DNA of 64,000 nucleotides from Macrothele yani (GCA_039090855.1 CM077002.1:87672194-87736193); one strand, 5' to 3'. Shown: positions 1 through 11,574, counted from the first letter of the stretch. The notes: generated by a model not told the origin, from the sequence alone. Made by a program: numbers and translations.

Positions 1-2946
1 CAGCTGGAATGTACCTGGCCAAGGCAGCGGCCAGTGCGACATGAAGGCAGAGGGTGCTAAGAATCCCCGGAGGACCGGACTAGGCTGCCATCTGATCCTG
101 ACCTTGGCTACGTATAACGGACGCTCCCTATCTTCTGATTCAAGGCTTCTTGAATTGGAAGAGGAACTACAAAGGATCAAGTGGTACATCGTCGGGCTAA
201 GTGAGGTAAGGAGAAAAGGAGATCTCATTGAACTGAAAAGTGGACATCTCTTCTACTATCGTGGGACAGATACTGGCAGAACTAGTGGTGTTGGATTTAT
301 AATAAACAAGAAACTGAAGGATAAAGTTGTAGAAGTTGAAAGTTCCTCTGACAGAGCTGCACGACTCGTTATCCAACTCTCGAGAAGATACCAGGCTCAG
401 ATTATTCAAACTTATGCACCCACCACAAGTCATGCTGAAGAAGAAATTGAAGAACTTTATGAGGAAATTCGTGATCTAAATAATAAAGGTAAGCAGCACT
501 TGAAGATAATTATGGGAGATTTCAATGCAAAAATAGGGCAACGGCAACGGCAACAGAATGAAACTTCAGTAGGTAAATTCGGTCACGGCAACAGAAACCA
601 GCGTGGAAATACTCTCGTAGAGTTTGCAGAGGCAGAAGGGTTTTTCATCTTGAACTCCTTTTTCAAGAAAAAGCCACACAGGAAATGGACATGGAGACAT
701 CCAAATGGGACGACAAGTGAAATTGATTTTATTATGTGTAACAAAAAATTCGTCATAGAAGACTGCAGTGTGCTAAACAAGTTCAACACAGGCAGTGACC
801 ATAGATTGGTGAGATGTAAGATGCACCTCAACACTAAACTCGAACGTAGCAAGCTCATAAGACAAACAAAATGTATTGACATAACCAACCTTAAAAAACA
901 CCATAATACCTTCAAATTGGAACTGAAGAACAGATTCTCTGCTTTAGAAGGCCTAACATCGGAAGAAGTGGATATTTCTGAAGTTAACAGAAAAGTAACC
1001 AAAGCTGTTATGGAAACAGCAACAAAATTAGCTGGGTCTAAGAACAAATTGCATGTGAACAAATTATCAGGAAAAACAAAAATGTTGATGCAAAAAAGAA
1101 GAGTGCTGAGGACAACTAAAGAAGATGTGACTTCCAAAGTGGAATATATAGAGCTATGCAAGACAGTACGAAAAAGTATCACTGAAGACGTAAGGAAATT
1201 CAACTGTGAACTAGTAAGGAAAGCAATTGAAAACAACCAAAGCCTAAAGATAGCAAAGGGACATCTCAGTAAGGGGAAAAACAGATTATGGCACTGAGAA
1301 AAGAAGATGGTTCTGTAACAAGAAATAGAGGCGAAATTTTGACAAGAGTGAAAGATTTCTACTCCAAATTATATGAAAGGGATGATACATGTACTCCAGA
1401 CATCATGAAAGATACCAGTACTAGAGTTCTTCCAGTCCTTCCAGCAGAAGTTGCACAAGCAATCAAGAACATGAAGCGGGGAAAAGCTCCAGGAGAAGAT
1501 GGAATTACTGTAGACATCATACAAGAAGCAAGTGGAGAAATCGAAACAGTACTCGTCCAAATTTTCACTCGATGCCTTAATGAAGGGAAAATTTCTGAGG
1601 ATTGGAACAACGCTACAATGATCTTGCTACATAAAAAAGGTGACATTGAGGATCTCAGGAACTACAGACCTATCAGCCTCCTATCAGTAGTTTATAAAAT
1701 CTTCACAAAAGTTCTTTCACACCGCTTGAAGGTGACACTGGACATGGCTCAACCGAGAGAACAAGCTGGATTCAGGAGTGGCTACAGCACAATAGATCAT
1801 ATCCACGTACTGAGAGAACTAATTGAAAGAGCGAGGGAATATGAACTTCCATTGTGCATGGCTTTTATCGATTATGAAAAAGCCTTTGATTCGGTGAAAC
1901 CATCAGCAGTTACAATGGCTCTGAAATCCTGCGGTATTGAAGATGCATACATTAATATTATTAATAACATCTATGAAAATGCAAGTGCAAAGATTCGGCT
2001 GTTTGAAAATACAACACACATAAAAATTGGAAAAGGAGTGAGACAAGGTGACACCATATCTCCGAAGCTCTTTAATGCCAATTGGAAAATGTCTTTCAAT
2101 CACTGAACTGGGAAAACAAAGGGATAAAGATTAATGGAGATTATCTAACCCACCTTCGTTTTGCTGATGACGTAGTCATTTTTGCAACTACCCCATCAGA
2201 GCTGCAGAGTATGATCCAGGAACTTGCTGACAAGAGTAAAGAAGTGGGATTAAAAATGAACTTTCAGAAGACAAAAGTGATGTTCAATGCTTTTACATGA
2301 AATGAAGATTTATCGATTGATGGAGAAAAGCTGGAGATAACAGACACGTACGTTTATCTTGGACAGCAGATATCAAGTGAGGGTCACATTGATGAAGAAA
2401 TTAATCGGCGTACAAAACTTGCCTGGAGAGCTTTTGGAAGAAGCAGCATAATTTTCAAGAGCAATATGCCATTATGTCTTAAAAGAAAAGTGTTTGATCA
2501 ATGCATCCTTCCAGTGCTTACGTATGGTGCAGAGACGTGGACCTTAGCTAAAAGAGACATACAAAGGCTGCAGACAACTCAAAGTAGCATGGAGAGGTGC
2601 ATGCTTGGTGTAACCAGGAGAGATAAGAAGAGGAACACGTGGATCCGAAAAATGACAAGAGTGGAAGACATCATGATCAGAGTTAAATCCCTGAAATGGC
2701 AATGGGCTGGACATACTGCCAGAAGAACAGACCATCGATGGAGAGCCGAAATTTTAGATTGGATTCCAAGGGACAGGAAAAGACCCAGGAGAAGACCACA
2801 TAGAAGATGGGTGGATGAAATTCGAAAGTATGCGGGAGTGACATGGAGGAGACTGGCACAAGACAGACCGTTGTGGAGGAAACTTGGGGAGACCTTCGTC
2901 CAGCAGTGGATTGATAATGGTTGACAATGATGATGATGATGATGAT
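1..2946 (+). mobile_element. RTE/BovB-type LINE, copy 1 (5' end outside window)
   Basis: This is a non-LTR retrotransposon related to the copies at 19641-22826 and 28968-32160, to which it is nearly identical. It starts inside the 5' part (position 1 corresponds to about 29213 of copy 3). It ends in a (GAT)n run at 2927-2946, the short tandem 3' tail typical of RTE elements, followed by a TA-rich stretch. No poly(A) tail is present. The full element would be about 3.19 kb, judged from the two complete copies. Confidence 0.9.
41..2924 (+). pseudogene. RTE endonuclease-reverse transcriptase, broken
   Basis: One polyprotein is encoded in pieces. The N-terminal AP endonuclease (41-1297) shows LATYNGRSL, GLSEVRRKG, MGDFNAKIG and GSDHRLV. 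The RT (1288-2300) shows NYRPISLLSVVYKIF, REQAGFRSGYSTIDH, FIDYEKAFDSV and FADDVVIFA. The C-terminal region (2466-2924) has YGAETWTL and an arginine-rich end. Compared with copies 2 and 3, the frame is lost near 1275 (altered G/A run) and near 2080 (one base missing). A TGA near 2298 replaces AGA. These are products of the family annotated in animals as craniofacial development protein 2-like. The protein would nick DNA and prime reverse transcription, but this copy cannot encode it whole. Confidence 0.9.
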
Positions 2947-3660
2947 ATATGTTATATACACTATCGAAACAATTACGTAATTTGTATGTTGCACAGTCAC
3001 AGATTTAAGAACAAGTGTTAATCACATTGGAAACTAATACTTTACATGGAATAAACCTACGAACAAGGATAATGAATACCCATCCTCACACCATATTCTT
3101 CCAAGTTCAGAAGACGCACATCACTTCCGAAAATCACAGTTTTTAAAAATTAAAAAGTTCTTACACCTGAGGGTAAAGACAGAATACCAAGGAAAACATG
3201 AAAGTAAATCGTCTTGAAAGAATATTTGTTAAAACGCATTGGGCTCTAACCGTAATCCGTTTATACACATACCAGATATCTAGGTTGTAACTTAAAATTT
3301 TCTAAAAAGGCCCGCGGCCGAAGTGGCGGTAAACGGTAAAAATACCACAGGGAAAAAAATTCCCCGGTGAAAAATACCCATGAAAACTGAAAAGTGGCAA
3401 AAATACCTCCAGAACAAACGGTTCACTCTAAACTGCCACACAGGAACACTGATGTGTGTGGCAGTATTCCGGTACGGCAATTTACCGGCAACCCTGCCAC
3501 ACATCTTACAGCAATTTGGTTTTTCATTAATGGGCCGGGCACAAATTGCTGTTCCTCCGAAAAACACTTTGATATTTTTCCAATGGGGCAGTTTTCCAAG
3601 TTTTCCAATTATGTGCGGCAGTTTTCCAAGGTGCCTTACGACAGGAAGGAGCTCTTTTGG
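2947..3660. other. No gene seen
   Basis: 2947-3290 is AT-rich without coding signal. 3291-3660 is more GC-balanced, with repeated words such as CCGGYAA and CAGTTTTCCAAG. It directly precedes the satellite, so it may be a diverged flank of that repeat. The overlapping short ORFs here show no known motif. Confidence 0.5.
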
Positions 3661-4385
3661 TTGTAATACTAAATTTGGTGGTTCTAAATTGAAACCTGTA
3701 GAAATTTTTACGAAAATTTTGTATGGGGGCCCCTTCACCCCTGGCCCCAACATCATCCCAACTTCGTGTTACGGCTAAATCAGAGTACTATGAGACGGTA
3801 TACCAAATTTGGTGGCCCTAAATAGAAAACTGTAGAACTTTTTACGAAAAGTTTGTATGGGGGCCCCTGACCTCCCGGGCTCCGACCCCATCCAAAAACC
3901 GTCTATGGTCTAAGTCAGAGTACCATGACATAGTATATACCAAATTTAGTGGTTCTAAATTGAAAACTATAGAAATTTTTACCAAAATTTTGTGTGGGGG
4001 CCCCTGACCCCCGGGCTCCGACTCCATCCAAAAACCGTCTACGGGTTGAGTCAGAGTACCATCAGACGGTATACCAAATTTGGTGGTTCTAAATTGAAAA
4101 CTGTAGGAATGTTTACGAAAATTTTGTATGGGGCCCCCCTGAGCCCCCGGCCTCCGACCCCATCCAAAAAACCACTTACGATCGAAGTTAGAATATCATG
4201 AGATGGTATACCAAATTTGGTGGTTCTAGATTGAAAACTGTATAAACTTTTACCAAAATTTTGTGTAGGGGCCCCCTGAGCCCCGGGCTCCGACCCCATC
4301 CAAAAAACCTCCTACGGTCTAAGTTAGAGTACCATGATATAGTAGACTAAATTTGATGGTTCTAAATTGTGAACTGTATATTAGA
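3661..4385. repeat. Satellite of about 135-bp units, about 5.3 copies
   Basis: Units begin near 3668, 3801, 3937, 4071, 4208 and 4344. Each opens with a variant of TACCAAATTTGGTGGTTCTA, continues through AAAATTTTGTATGGGGGCCC and a CCGACCCCATCCAAAAA block, and ends in TCAGAGTACCATGAGA. The units differ by scattered substitutions and small indels, so the array is old or slowly homogenised. Short ORFs across the array repeat the same peptide and are by-products of the repeat. Confidence 0.9.
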
Positions 4386-4684
4386 TCTCACCTATTTAAT
4401 TTTCTTGAAAAAATGCATGGCTTTTAAAGACTAATTATTTCTTCGCCATATTAAGAGTTCGCTGATAATGCATGGTCATCGTCGCGGGAAACAATACTCT
4501 GGACCCAGACGACGGATGGATAGTGTGATGATTTTTCAACCTAATCGCCAGCCTCGGAGTCCCAACGTCCCAGGAAGTGTCCTTTTCCCGTTGAAGCGTC
4601 TGCTTAAGCAAGCTTTGCCCTGAAAGTAACTTAACGATAGCAGACAGTTAGGCTTAACGTGGAGGCTCACATTCGCTGCTGAAG
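4386..4684. other. No gene seen
   Basis: Unassigned sequence between the satellite and the first SINE. The sequence around 4540-4690 is the pre-insertion site of that SINE. No motif recognised. Confidence 0.5.
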
Positions 4685-4695
4685 CGAGTGAGGTT

Positions 4696-4921
4696 TTTTT
4701 TTTTTTTTTTTTGATTGGAGGTTTAACGAACACCGTGAGAAACTCAATGGGCTATAAGCAGTCGCCCGTCCCTAATTTAGGGTCACTGGTTCCAGGGAAG
4801 GGAGAGAGCCAGTGCCGTAAGACAAACACAACATCCATGCCTGACCGGGATTCGAACCCGGACCCCTTACGGATGAATGATCAGAGGCCAGCACCTTAGA
4901 CCACTGCGCCACCGGGGCGGC
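4696..4921 (-). mobile_element. SINE-1, copy 1 (tRNA-derived)
   Basis: The 5' head (plus coordinates near 4921) reads GCCGCCCCGGTGGCGCAGTG and is followed by a box-B-like GGGTTCGAATCCCGG. This is a tRNA-Leu-like pol III promoter. The body ends in an A-run (T-run at 4696-4712 on the plus strand). A perfect 11-bp target-site duplication, CGAGTGAGGTT, flanks it at 4685-4695 and 4922-4932. Five more copies lie in the window, all with their own duplications. Confidence 0.93.
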
Positions 4922-4932
4922 CGAGTGAGGTT

Positions 4933-5299
4933 ACTTTGGGGTGCTTAAAAAAGGTTAATACGTTGTCTATCTGATTTTTTTTGTATGAACCTTCTTTCCT
5001 TTGAACTGAAGATTGTATTAATACAATTTTTATGGAGATCCGTCGAAAAACAGAAAAAGAAATGCATTGGAGAAGCTTCAGGCTTTAGAGTCGAGTGATA
5101 ACATTTTTTTAATTTTTTTTTTGCGAATTTCTACGAATGCTTACTGTGCTTTGTGTTTTATTTATTTGCATGCGTAGATGTTCGCATTCTGTTGCTCTAA
5201 ATTTGTGACATACAGCTCCAATGAAATAATATTTTACTTTTTACCTCGTGGTACCATTAAAACTAATGTCAACATGCAGTAAACGATTACAACAATAAC
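4933..5299. other. No gene seen
   Basis: AT-rich unassigned sequence that runs into the downstream side of the antisense THAP fragment. No coding or structural motif recognised. Confidence 0.5.
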
Positions 5300-5525
5300 T
5301 TAAAACAAATAAAGTGATCTTCACATACCCATAAATATTTTTCTTTGGTATCCGTCATATCTCTTCTTTTAATGGCATTCAACCACGCCTCCCGTCGTTT
5401 GGCAGATAAGCGAATCTTTTCGGTATTGCCTTTACAGACAGCAGCTGGCTGGCAGCCTAAAAAAAAGACTTTCGATCTCGATTTTCTCTACTAACGCAAT
5501 TAATAATGCCACAAAATCTAGGCAT
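5300..5525 (-). pseudogene. THAP-type zinc finger fragment, frame-broken
   Basis: Reading the minus strand from an ATG at 5525, the peptide begins MPRFCGIINC, the usual start of a THAP domain with its first two cysteines. It then meets an 8-T run that breaks the frame before an RLPA motif. In another frame, NTEKIRLSAKRREAWLNAIK is followed by VCEDHFI, which matches the THAP tryptophan helix and the C-x2-H pair. THAP domains bind DNA and occur in host regulators and in P-element-type transposases. The T-run plus AG could also act as a splice acceptor, so a two-exon gene cannot be fully excluded. I favour a decayed copy because at least two frame changes are needed. Confidence 0.6.
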
Positions 5526-7744
5526 TCTGGCTTCAAATTTTAATAAACACCGACCGTTAATGATCGCATTTCACACACGAACTACATGTCAACCAGCGAT
5601 GTTTGTCCTGCAGGAATTGGTAGAGACTGTTGCCACTTCACTGAAACTCCTCGATGACGTCACGTGCTACATCCTCATTGGTTTAACGTTAGTTTCCTTT
5701 CTCTGTTAGCAGCTTAACACAACAAAATGTCGTACTGATAAATCGGTGCCATTATATAAATCAGATAAAAAAAAGAATGTGAGAAAGACATGGACATTTC
5801 TTTTCACGAGTTCCCCTGCGATACAGATATCCGTGAAAGATGGATAAAGGCCATTTCAAGGAAAGGTGAGTGGAACTTATTACAGGTTCAATCCAATGAC
5901 AGCTCTGAAATTAATGGAGTACACAGTTCGTAGTGTAACTTGTCTACAAATCAAATTGAATAAACCTATAAATAATACAACATATGATATATTTATCGCA
6001 AATATAGCAAAAATTTCTGTTCAGTATAAAGGTTTAAACAACATAGTAAACACATACCTTTGACAGTTCAGGAGTTGATACTTACAAATATTTTGGAACT
6101 CATTTTCTAAAGATATTACTCATTTATCATCACACGTTGGGAGATCATAATATATATATATATATTTTTGTAAAGAACTCTGTTTCCTGTTTCAACACAA
6201 ATGATCTCATATTGCCCATTTACAAACAGTGGCACAGAATAGACTTCAAATAATCACACAGATATATGTATTTTCCCACAGGAAAACTGTAGGGAATACA
6301 CGAGTCAGCAACAAAACAAACTATTGACGGAAAAAAATAAAAAGGAGGCAAGTACAGTGCACAGAAAAAGTAGAACAACATCAAAATCCAATAATAGCAA
6401 TTGTTTACTGTTCTGCACTTCTTGATTTGTAAACTCTGGTACCCCATATACATATAACCTGAATTGAAATATAATCTCATAGAAATGCTGACAGTGTCAA
6501 AAGATTAGCAAAATACAGTTTAACAGAATATTGGAAATGTCAATTACATTCCATTTCCATCAGCTTTACTGCAGATTACATGCAAGTATTGTCAAAAAAG
6601 TACCATAGTGTATCTCGTTCATTTCTAAATACAGTGTATTAAAAAAAGTATTGCTTTTTATCAATACTTTTATACTGACTAAAGCAACATGCCACATATC
6701 CTGCAAAGAAATATTAAAAATCACCCATTGAAAAAGAAAAAACAACAACCTTACAACAGATGATAGTTCTAAGGCATTTGGATATCCAAATAGGTTATGT
6801 ACCTACAAACAGGTATAACTTGCACATACTTCATTAGTCAAAAGGTGACTTTTACCCTTTACAGAAAAAAAAAATTGCCTGTGGCTTTTGCCGCAGTTAA
6901 TCTAATGGTACCTGTCTAGTTAAAATCTGCCGGATTTTTGGAGAAGAATGTTTACACGATCGTAATTGCTTTAGTAAGGGATGAAGATTACCGTTTGCCT
7001 TATCCAGGGAAACCTTTTTGTTTTTTCCTGATTCTTTTTCGATGGGACTACTTTCTATTCTGCTTCAAGTTGTTTTAATATTTGTGGACGGTTACGGGGT
7101 TGTAGTTGGCGCCGTGTGACAAACATGTGCGCTAGCCTTAAATAATAATCTCAGTGTCCTAAAACTTAAAAAATCAATTTCACTGACAGTGCTGATTAAA
7201 AAATATCTTAATCAACACCGTCAGTGAAATAGTTCTTAAAGAAAGATTACTGAGTGAAAACCGAGAAACTGAGAAAAGCTAAATTAAGGAGCCACTGTGC
7301 TCTAACTCTCCTGTGAAAACTCAGAAATGATAAGAGGATCCAAAGCATTCTAATAGATGAAGGAGATACCACACTACATTTTTGCTCCATAAAAGTCTCA
7401 ACAATCCACGAAAAAAAGCCCTGGAGGTGGACATAGGAGGGAAAAAGCCCAAAAGATCAGCTCTGCCAACTGGGCATCCTTGAGTAGAAACAAAGAATTG
7501 TTCCGATAATGTCTCAAAAATACCTAAAAATACTTGCATGGAATGCGAAGATTATTCCCATAGACAGCAACCAGCAAATATGTTGCACACCCACAGACAT
7601 TAATAATTTCAGTACATTACAAAGAAACAAAAAAACCTGATTGTTACCCACTTAAGTATGTTACATTTTTGGTGTACATTTCTTGAAATGCAGTTAATCT
7701 TTCAGTCAGTGGTGCAATCAAGGCCTAAAAGTGTTATGTGAAGT
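5526..7744. other. No gene seen; one imperfect hairpin
   Basis: A 2.2-kb AT-rich stretch. It contains a short (TA)n at about 6150-6165 and an imperfect inverted repeat (arms 7176-7197 and 7208-7230, AATTTCACTGACAGTG opposite CACCGTCAGTGAAAT). No credible coding region was found on either strand. Confidence 0.5.
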
Positions 7745-7822
7745 TGTAACGTACCAGGAGATGTGACGTACCTGCCAGAAGGACGCACACGACATAAAGG
7801 CAGATAGGAATCAGAATAAAAT

Positions 7823-7894
7823 GTCCGCGTAGCTCAATTGGTAGAGCAACTTATTCCGGAATGAGTGGACCCGGGTTCGAATCCTGGCGCGGAT
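7823..7894 (+). other. tRNA-like sequence in the 5' LTR
   Basis: The 72-nt sequence folds as a tRNA cloverleaf. The acceptor pairs GTCCGCG with CGCGGAT. The D-arm is GCTC/GAGC with AATTGGTA (box A: TAGCTCAATTGGTAGAGC). The T-arm is CCGGG/CCTGG around TTCGAAT (box B). The anticodon arm is irregular: a 6-bp stem ACTTAT/ATGAGT closes a 6-nt loop TCCGGA instead of 5 bp plus 7 nt. It therefore looks more like an internal pol III promoter than a working tRNA. If a normal 7-nt loop is forced, the anticodon would read CCG (Arg). Confidence 0.7.
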
Positions 7895-7925
7895 AAAAAT
7901 GACGGAGAAATTCACTTCGTTATAA

Positions 7926-7943
7926 TGGCGCCCGAGCTATCCG
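7926..7943 (+). promoter_or_regulatory. Primer-binding site of the miniature LTR element
   Basis: TGGCGCCCGAGCTATCC lies directly after the 5' LTR. TGGCGCCCGA is complementary to the 3' end of animal tRNA-Lys and is a common LTR-retrotransposon primer site. Downstream, at about 7962-8005, the internal region holds an inverted repeat (ATCTC...GGTGTG...CACACC...GAGAT) that could be a structured packaging-type element; that role is speculative. Confidence 0.7.
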
Positions 7944-8133
7944 GATGACCCGACCGTTCACAATCTCGCAATGGTGTGATGTTATTTCCACACCGTGAGA
8001 TAAGAAAAATAAGAGCAGCACTTCGAAAAAAAAAAAAAAAATAAGGGGGAGATGATGTAACGTACCAGGAGATGTGACGTACCTGCCAGAAGGACGCACA
8101 CGACATAAAGGCAGATAGGAATCAGAATAAAAT

Positions 8134-8205
8134 GTCCGCGTAGCTCAATTGGTAGAGCAACTTATTCCGGAATGAGTGGACCCGGGTTCGAATCCTGGCG
8201 CGGAT
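8134..8205 (+). other. tRNA-like sequence in the 3' LTR
   Basis: Identical in sequence to the tRNA-like element at 7823-7894, in the same position of the second LTR. Box A and box B are intact in both. The same GTCCGCGTAGCTCA start is found in a diverged relative at 46420-46544. Confidence 0.7.
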
Positions 8206-8647
8206 AAAAATGACGGAGAAATTCCCTTCGTTATAAAGTAACCTTAAAGAAATTTCTGAGGCCGTACATCACAAATTTTTGTGCAAATAAAACACAATCT
8301 GCTCCAAAAATACCAAAAGCCTCTCTCACGAAAATTGTTTGAACTGCAGTAATTTTTCTTCTTTATTAATCCAGAAATAGGAACATAATGTATTTTTAGG
8401 CCCCAGCTAAATACTACAGGGTGGACCATATAAAAGAGGCCCCGTGGCCAGATGTTGTTAGGCGGGTTAAAGTTGTTTGGCGGGTTTCCAGTTAAAACCA
8501 CTTGGTTCCGTTTCTAACCGGTATTTTACGTGTACAGCTGCAAAGGAATTCTCTGGAGTAGTTAGTCACAGCCAGAGAACTGTAGATACGCGGTCATAAG
8601 TGTAAGCAAAGAGAGAACAAAGGCAACGGAAATAGTTTTGAGTATGG

Positions 8648-9303
8648 AACAGTGGATTTTTATTGTGGAAAAGTATTTCAGAAATAACTCATACAAGGTT
8701 TAAATGAGTTCTTTACAGAAAAATTTCCACATTGTGCAGCACCAGTGAAATCAGTGGTACAGAAGTTAGTGCGGAAATTTCATGAAACCGGCACGGAGTG
8801 CAACAGGAAAAGAAACAAACCCAAGACAATTCGTACTGAAGACAATATCAAGGATGTGTGCACAATGATGTTACAAAGCCCTCGGAAGTAGATTCGCCGA
8901 TTATCGTCTGCAACGGGAATATCTGCCACGTCATGCCGACGCATGCTCAAGGTGGATTTGCATTTTCAGCCGTACAAAGTTAGGGCGTTCCCAGAACATA
9001 AAACTCCTGATTATGCAAAACGGATGCAATATTGTAAGTGGTTTCAGGAGATCATTGTCATCGATGAAATGGACCCAACACTTTAATTCATGACAGATGA
9101 AGCATGGTTTCATCTGTTCGGGTATGTCAATGCACAAAACAGCAGGATTTGGACCAACACGAACCCCAGACGGACAATGGAGAATCCTCTGTACGACCAA
9201 AAGATAGGCGTTTGGTGTGCTGTGTCTGCGAAGACGATAGTTGGCCCATTCTTTTTCACTGACACCATCAACTCGGAGCGCTATGTTCAGCAACTGTTCA
9301 ACC
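8648..9303 (+). pseudogene. mariner-1 transposase, N-terminal half
   Basis: Starting near the ATG at 8648, the translation contains an HTH-like region (KFPHCAAPVKSVVQKLVRKF), the KPKTIRTEDN linker and the start of the DDE/D domain: FMTDEAWFHLFGYVNAQN, then IGVWCAVSAKTIVGPFFF and the end INSERYVQQLFN. The first catalytic Asp (TDEAW) is present. In-frame stops occur near 8703, 8890 and 9085. The reading breaks at 9303 where hAT-A inserted and resumes at 48411. Confidence 0.88.
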
Positions 9304-9504
9304 ATGGGCGGATTTAGATCTGGGGGGGGGGGGGGACTTCAGTTTCGGGGGGGGGGGGCATGGAATTCGAAAATTAAAATAAACAGCAGAAAGGAGAATT
9401 CACCAAATTTGCACATCACAGCCGATGTACTGCTTGTAATTGGAACTGACAAGTTATACATACATAGGAAGGTACATTATACAGGGAAACAGTCTGTCCA
9501 GTAC

Positions 9505-10470
9505 TTACAGAAAGTCTTTCTTTCTGCACTTGACATCTGAAAAATCTTTAATGAATTCCTCAAACTCTATCATTTTTAGAACACTGCTCTCTAGATTCAG
9601 TAGACACAGAGCACTTAGTCTTTCATGAGTCATTGTGGTTCTCAAACAATCCTTAATCAGTGCCAGTTTGCTGAAGGATTTCTCTCCTAAACAATTAGTG
9701 GCCATCATGCTCAAATATATTCTAAGAGCTACATTAACACTTAGGAAGTAAAACCGCCCGTTGAGATGGAGTGAAACACGACCTGAGCTTGGCAAAGGCT
9801 GCAAACTGGACAATTTCCTCTACGAACACATTACTGAAATCACGGGGGTAAGAAGTTATAAGTTTCTCAGCTTCAGTTCTTATCTCTGCATTAGGTAGAT
9901 TTCATAAGTTGACTATGACTTTGAACCTGTTATACACTGATTGGTGCGCTACCCTGCGTTCTTTTAAGGCAACGGACAACTGATATAAAATGATATTGAA
10001 AGTTCCACATCTGAATTTATCTCTCGAAGATGAGACAACTTCCTGTGATACAGAGGTTAGATTGGCATTATAATGTTGGTTTTTCTTTCTTGACCTGACT
10101 GTAGCTGCCTTGTAGTCTGGGGTGCCACAAAGGTTCCTGGCATCTAGTCCCAACTCTTTATACCTATCCCAAAGTGATTCCAGAAACTTTTCCAGGGAAT
10201 CAATTAGATCCACCACTTTCTTCAGGTCAATTTCAACTCTTTGAACAGCTTTATTTGTAATGCTGAATCGCACAAGAATTAAGTTCCAGACCTTGGCCAT
10301 CAGAGCAGTTTCAAGGCAGTCCATTTTGTCTGCCAATGTCTGAGCTTCAGTCATGCTTCAGGTGTTTGCTCCAAATCACTTTCAATATCTCTGAGGGCAT
10401 TTTGAATGTAATTGCAGCCACCTACTAGGGCTTCAGTAGCATCAGCTCTTGCTGACCAACGAGTGTCTGA
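9505..10470 (-). pseudogene. hAT-A transposase, C-terminal part
   Basis: Minus-strand translation gives LSDTRWSARADATEALVGG (10460-10400), typical of ZMYM1-like hAT transposases. After a long helical region comes the hAT dimerisation domain near 9510-9700: GEKSFSKLALIKDCLRTTMT, LSALCLLNLES and FIKDFSDVKCRKK. The conserved Glu after the dimerisation start (GEKSFS) is retained. Several stops and frame changes interrupt it (for example near 9813 and 9902), so it is dead. The upstream part continues across hAT-B at 15704. Confidence 0.85.
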
Positions 10471-11574
10471 TAGAGACTTAACCGTTAGTGCTCTTTTATT
10501 TCCTTTCAAAGAATCCATTAGAATTGCCAATCTCCGTCTTGACCAGGGGCGGATTTCCGACTAGGCGCACTAAGCGCACGCCTAGGGCCCCAGTGCTTGT
10601 GAGGCCCCGAAAACGTAGAAATGGATTGCCAGTTTTGTTTTGGTGCTCACGGACGGAAACAAACCAATCTTTAAAGCGACCGCTTCGTATTGTCAATTCA
10701 TATTTCACTTTCTGTATCAGTAACATATAATTTTTCTCGCTTTATTGATACTCCAAATTTTTGAGTTCTTATCGATGTACTTGTTTTGAAAGGTACAGTT
10801 AAAATAATTTAGCCTTCCTTTCAGTGGTAGGCGAAGGAAGAACTCACGCTTCCCGTACTCTTCAGGGTTTAAGGCGAATACTTAACTCTCCTGCTGTTAT
10901 ATAAATTACTTTCATGCTACTTCCAGCCAAAGGAAAACACCTGTGTTGGAAAATTTCCCCTTTCCCCACTGAGTTGCGATGAAGATTGCTTGTAGATACT
11001 GTCCTGATGATCGAGGTGTTTGCTGGTAATTTTTTTTTTTTTTTTGGGATAGGGTAATCAAGTTCTTTCTCATCCCGAACCTCCCTAAACCAATCTAAAC
11101 CAAAAGAGTTAATATTTAGGCTGGAAAAATAAAGAAATTCGAGAAAATTACACTATCTCTTTCTTATTTAATAGTGTTAAAAGAAATTTCTATTGTCTCT
11201 ACTGGTTTGCATAATGTCAAATATTCTCATCTTTTCTGTTCCTTAAATCGACATGAAACTAACTTTTGAAAAAGCAATAAGAAAGTTTCAATGATACTCT
11301 TACTCGAAAAGCTGTGGTTCCTACTTTTTCATTTCCAAACCGGATCTTCTGCATTTATTTCTTGTACTTCTGTTTCTGATAACTGCAGAGCTGGTATAAA
11401 ACAATCTCATGCATCTTTTTGACCGAATAAAAAAAATGTAGACCTTCTCTAATTTCCGACGAAAATAATAAGAAAAGTGCTTTCAAGAAATACATTCTCA
11501 CTTTCTTGCACTGACTGCTGAAATTCCTACTGTCCAACTTTCTTGGTCCATGACATTATCTTCGTATAAGACCC

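Larger units (their letters stand above)
7745..8236 (+). mobile_element. Miniature LTR retrotransposon (TRIM-like) with tRNA-like LTRs
   Basis: Two direct repeats of 181 bp (7745-7925 and 8056-8236) differ at about one position (CACTTCG versus CCCTTCG). They flank only 130 bp of internal sequence. Both repeats start TGTAACG. The internal sequence begins TGGCGCCCGAGCTATCC, a primer-binding site like those pairing with the 3' end of tRNA-Lys. It ends in an A-run plus AAGGGGGAGATGA, a polypurine tract immediately before the 3' LTR. A short target duplication, AAGT, is possible at 7741-7744 and 8236-8239. No protein is encoded, so it would have to be mobilised in trans. The near-identical LTRs suggest a recent insertion. 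The distinctive point is the tRNA-like sequence in each LTR, listed separately. Confidence 0.82.

Noticed and set aside
583..1236. Long antisense ORFs (about 200 aa) over the RTE endonuclease, also at 20465 and 29791
   Set aside because: They are hydrophobic shadow frames opposite an A-rich coding strand and are repeated in all three RTE copies.
3292..3778. Overlapping ORFs on both strands (132 and 154 aa) as genes
   Set aside because: They run into the satellite, overlap each other and show no motif. Low-complexity repeat explains them.
7823..7894. A functional tRNA-Arg gene
   Set aside because: The anticodon arm has a 6-bp stem and 6-nt loop, and the sequence lies in the LTR of an element in two identical copies. 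An element-borne tRNA-like promoter explains it better.
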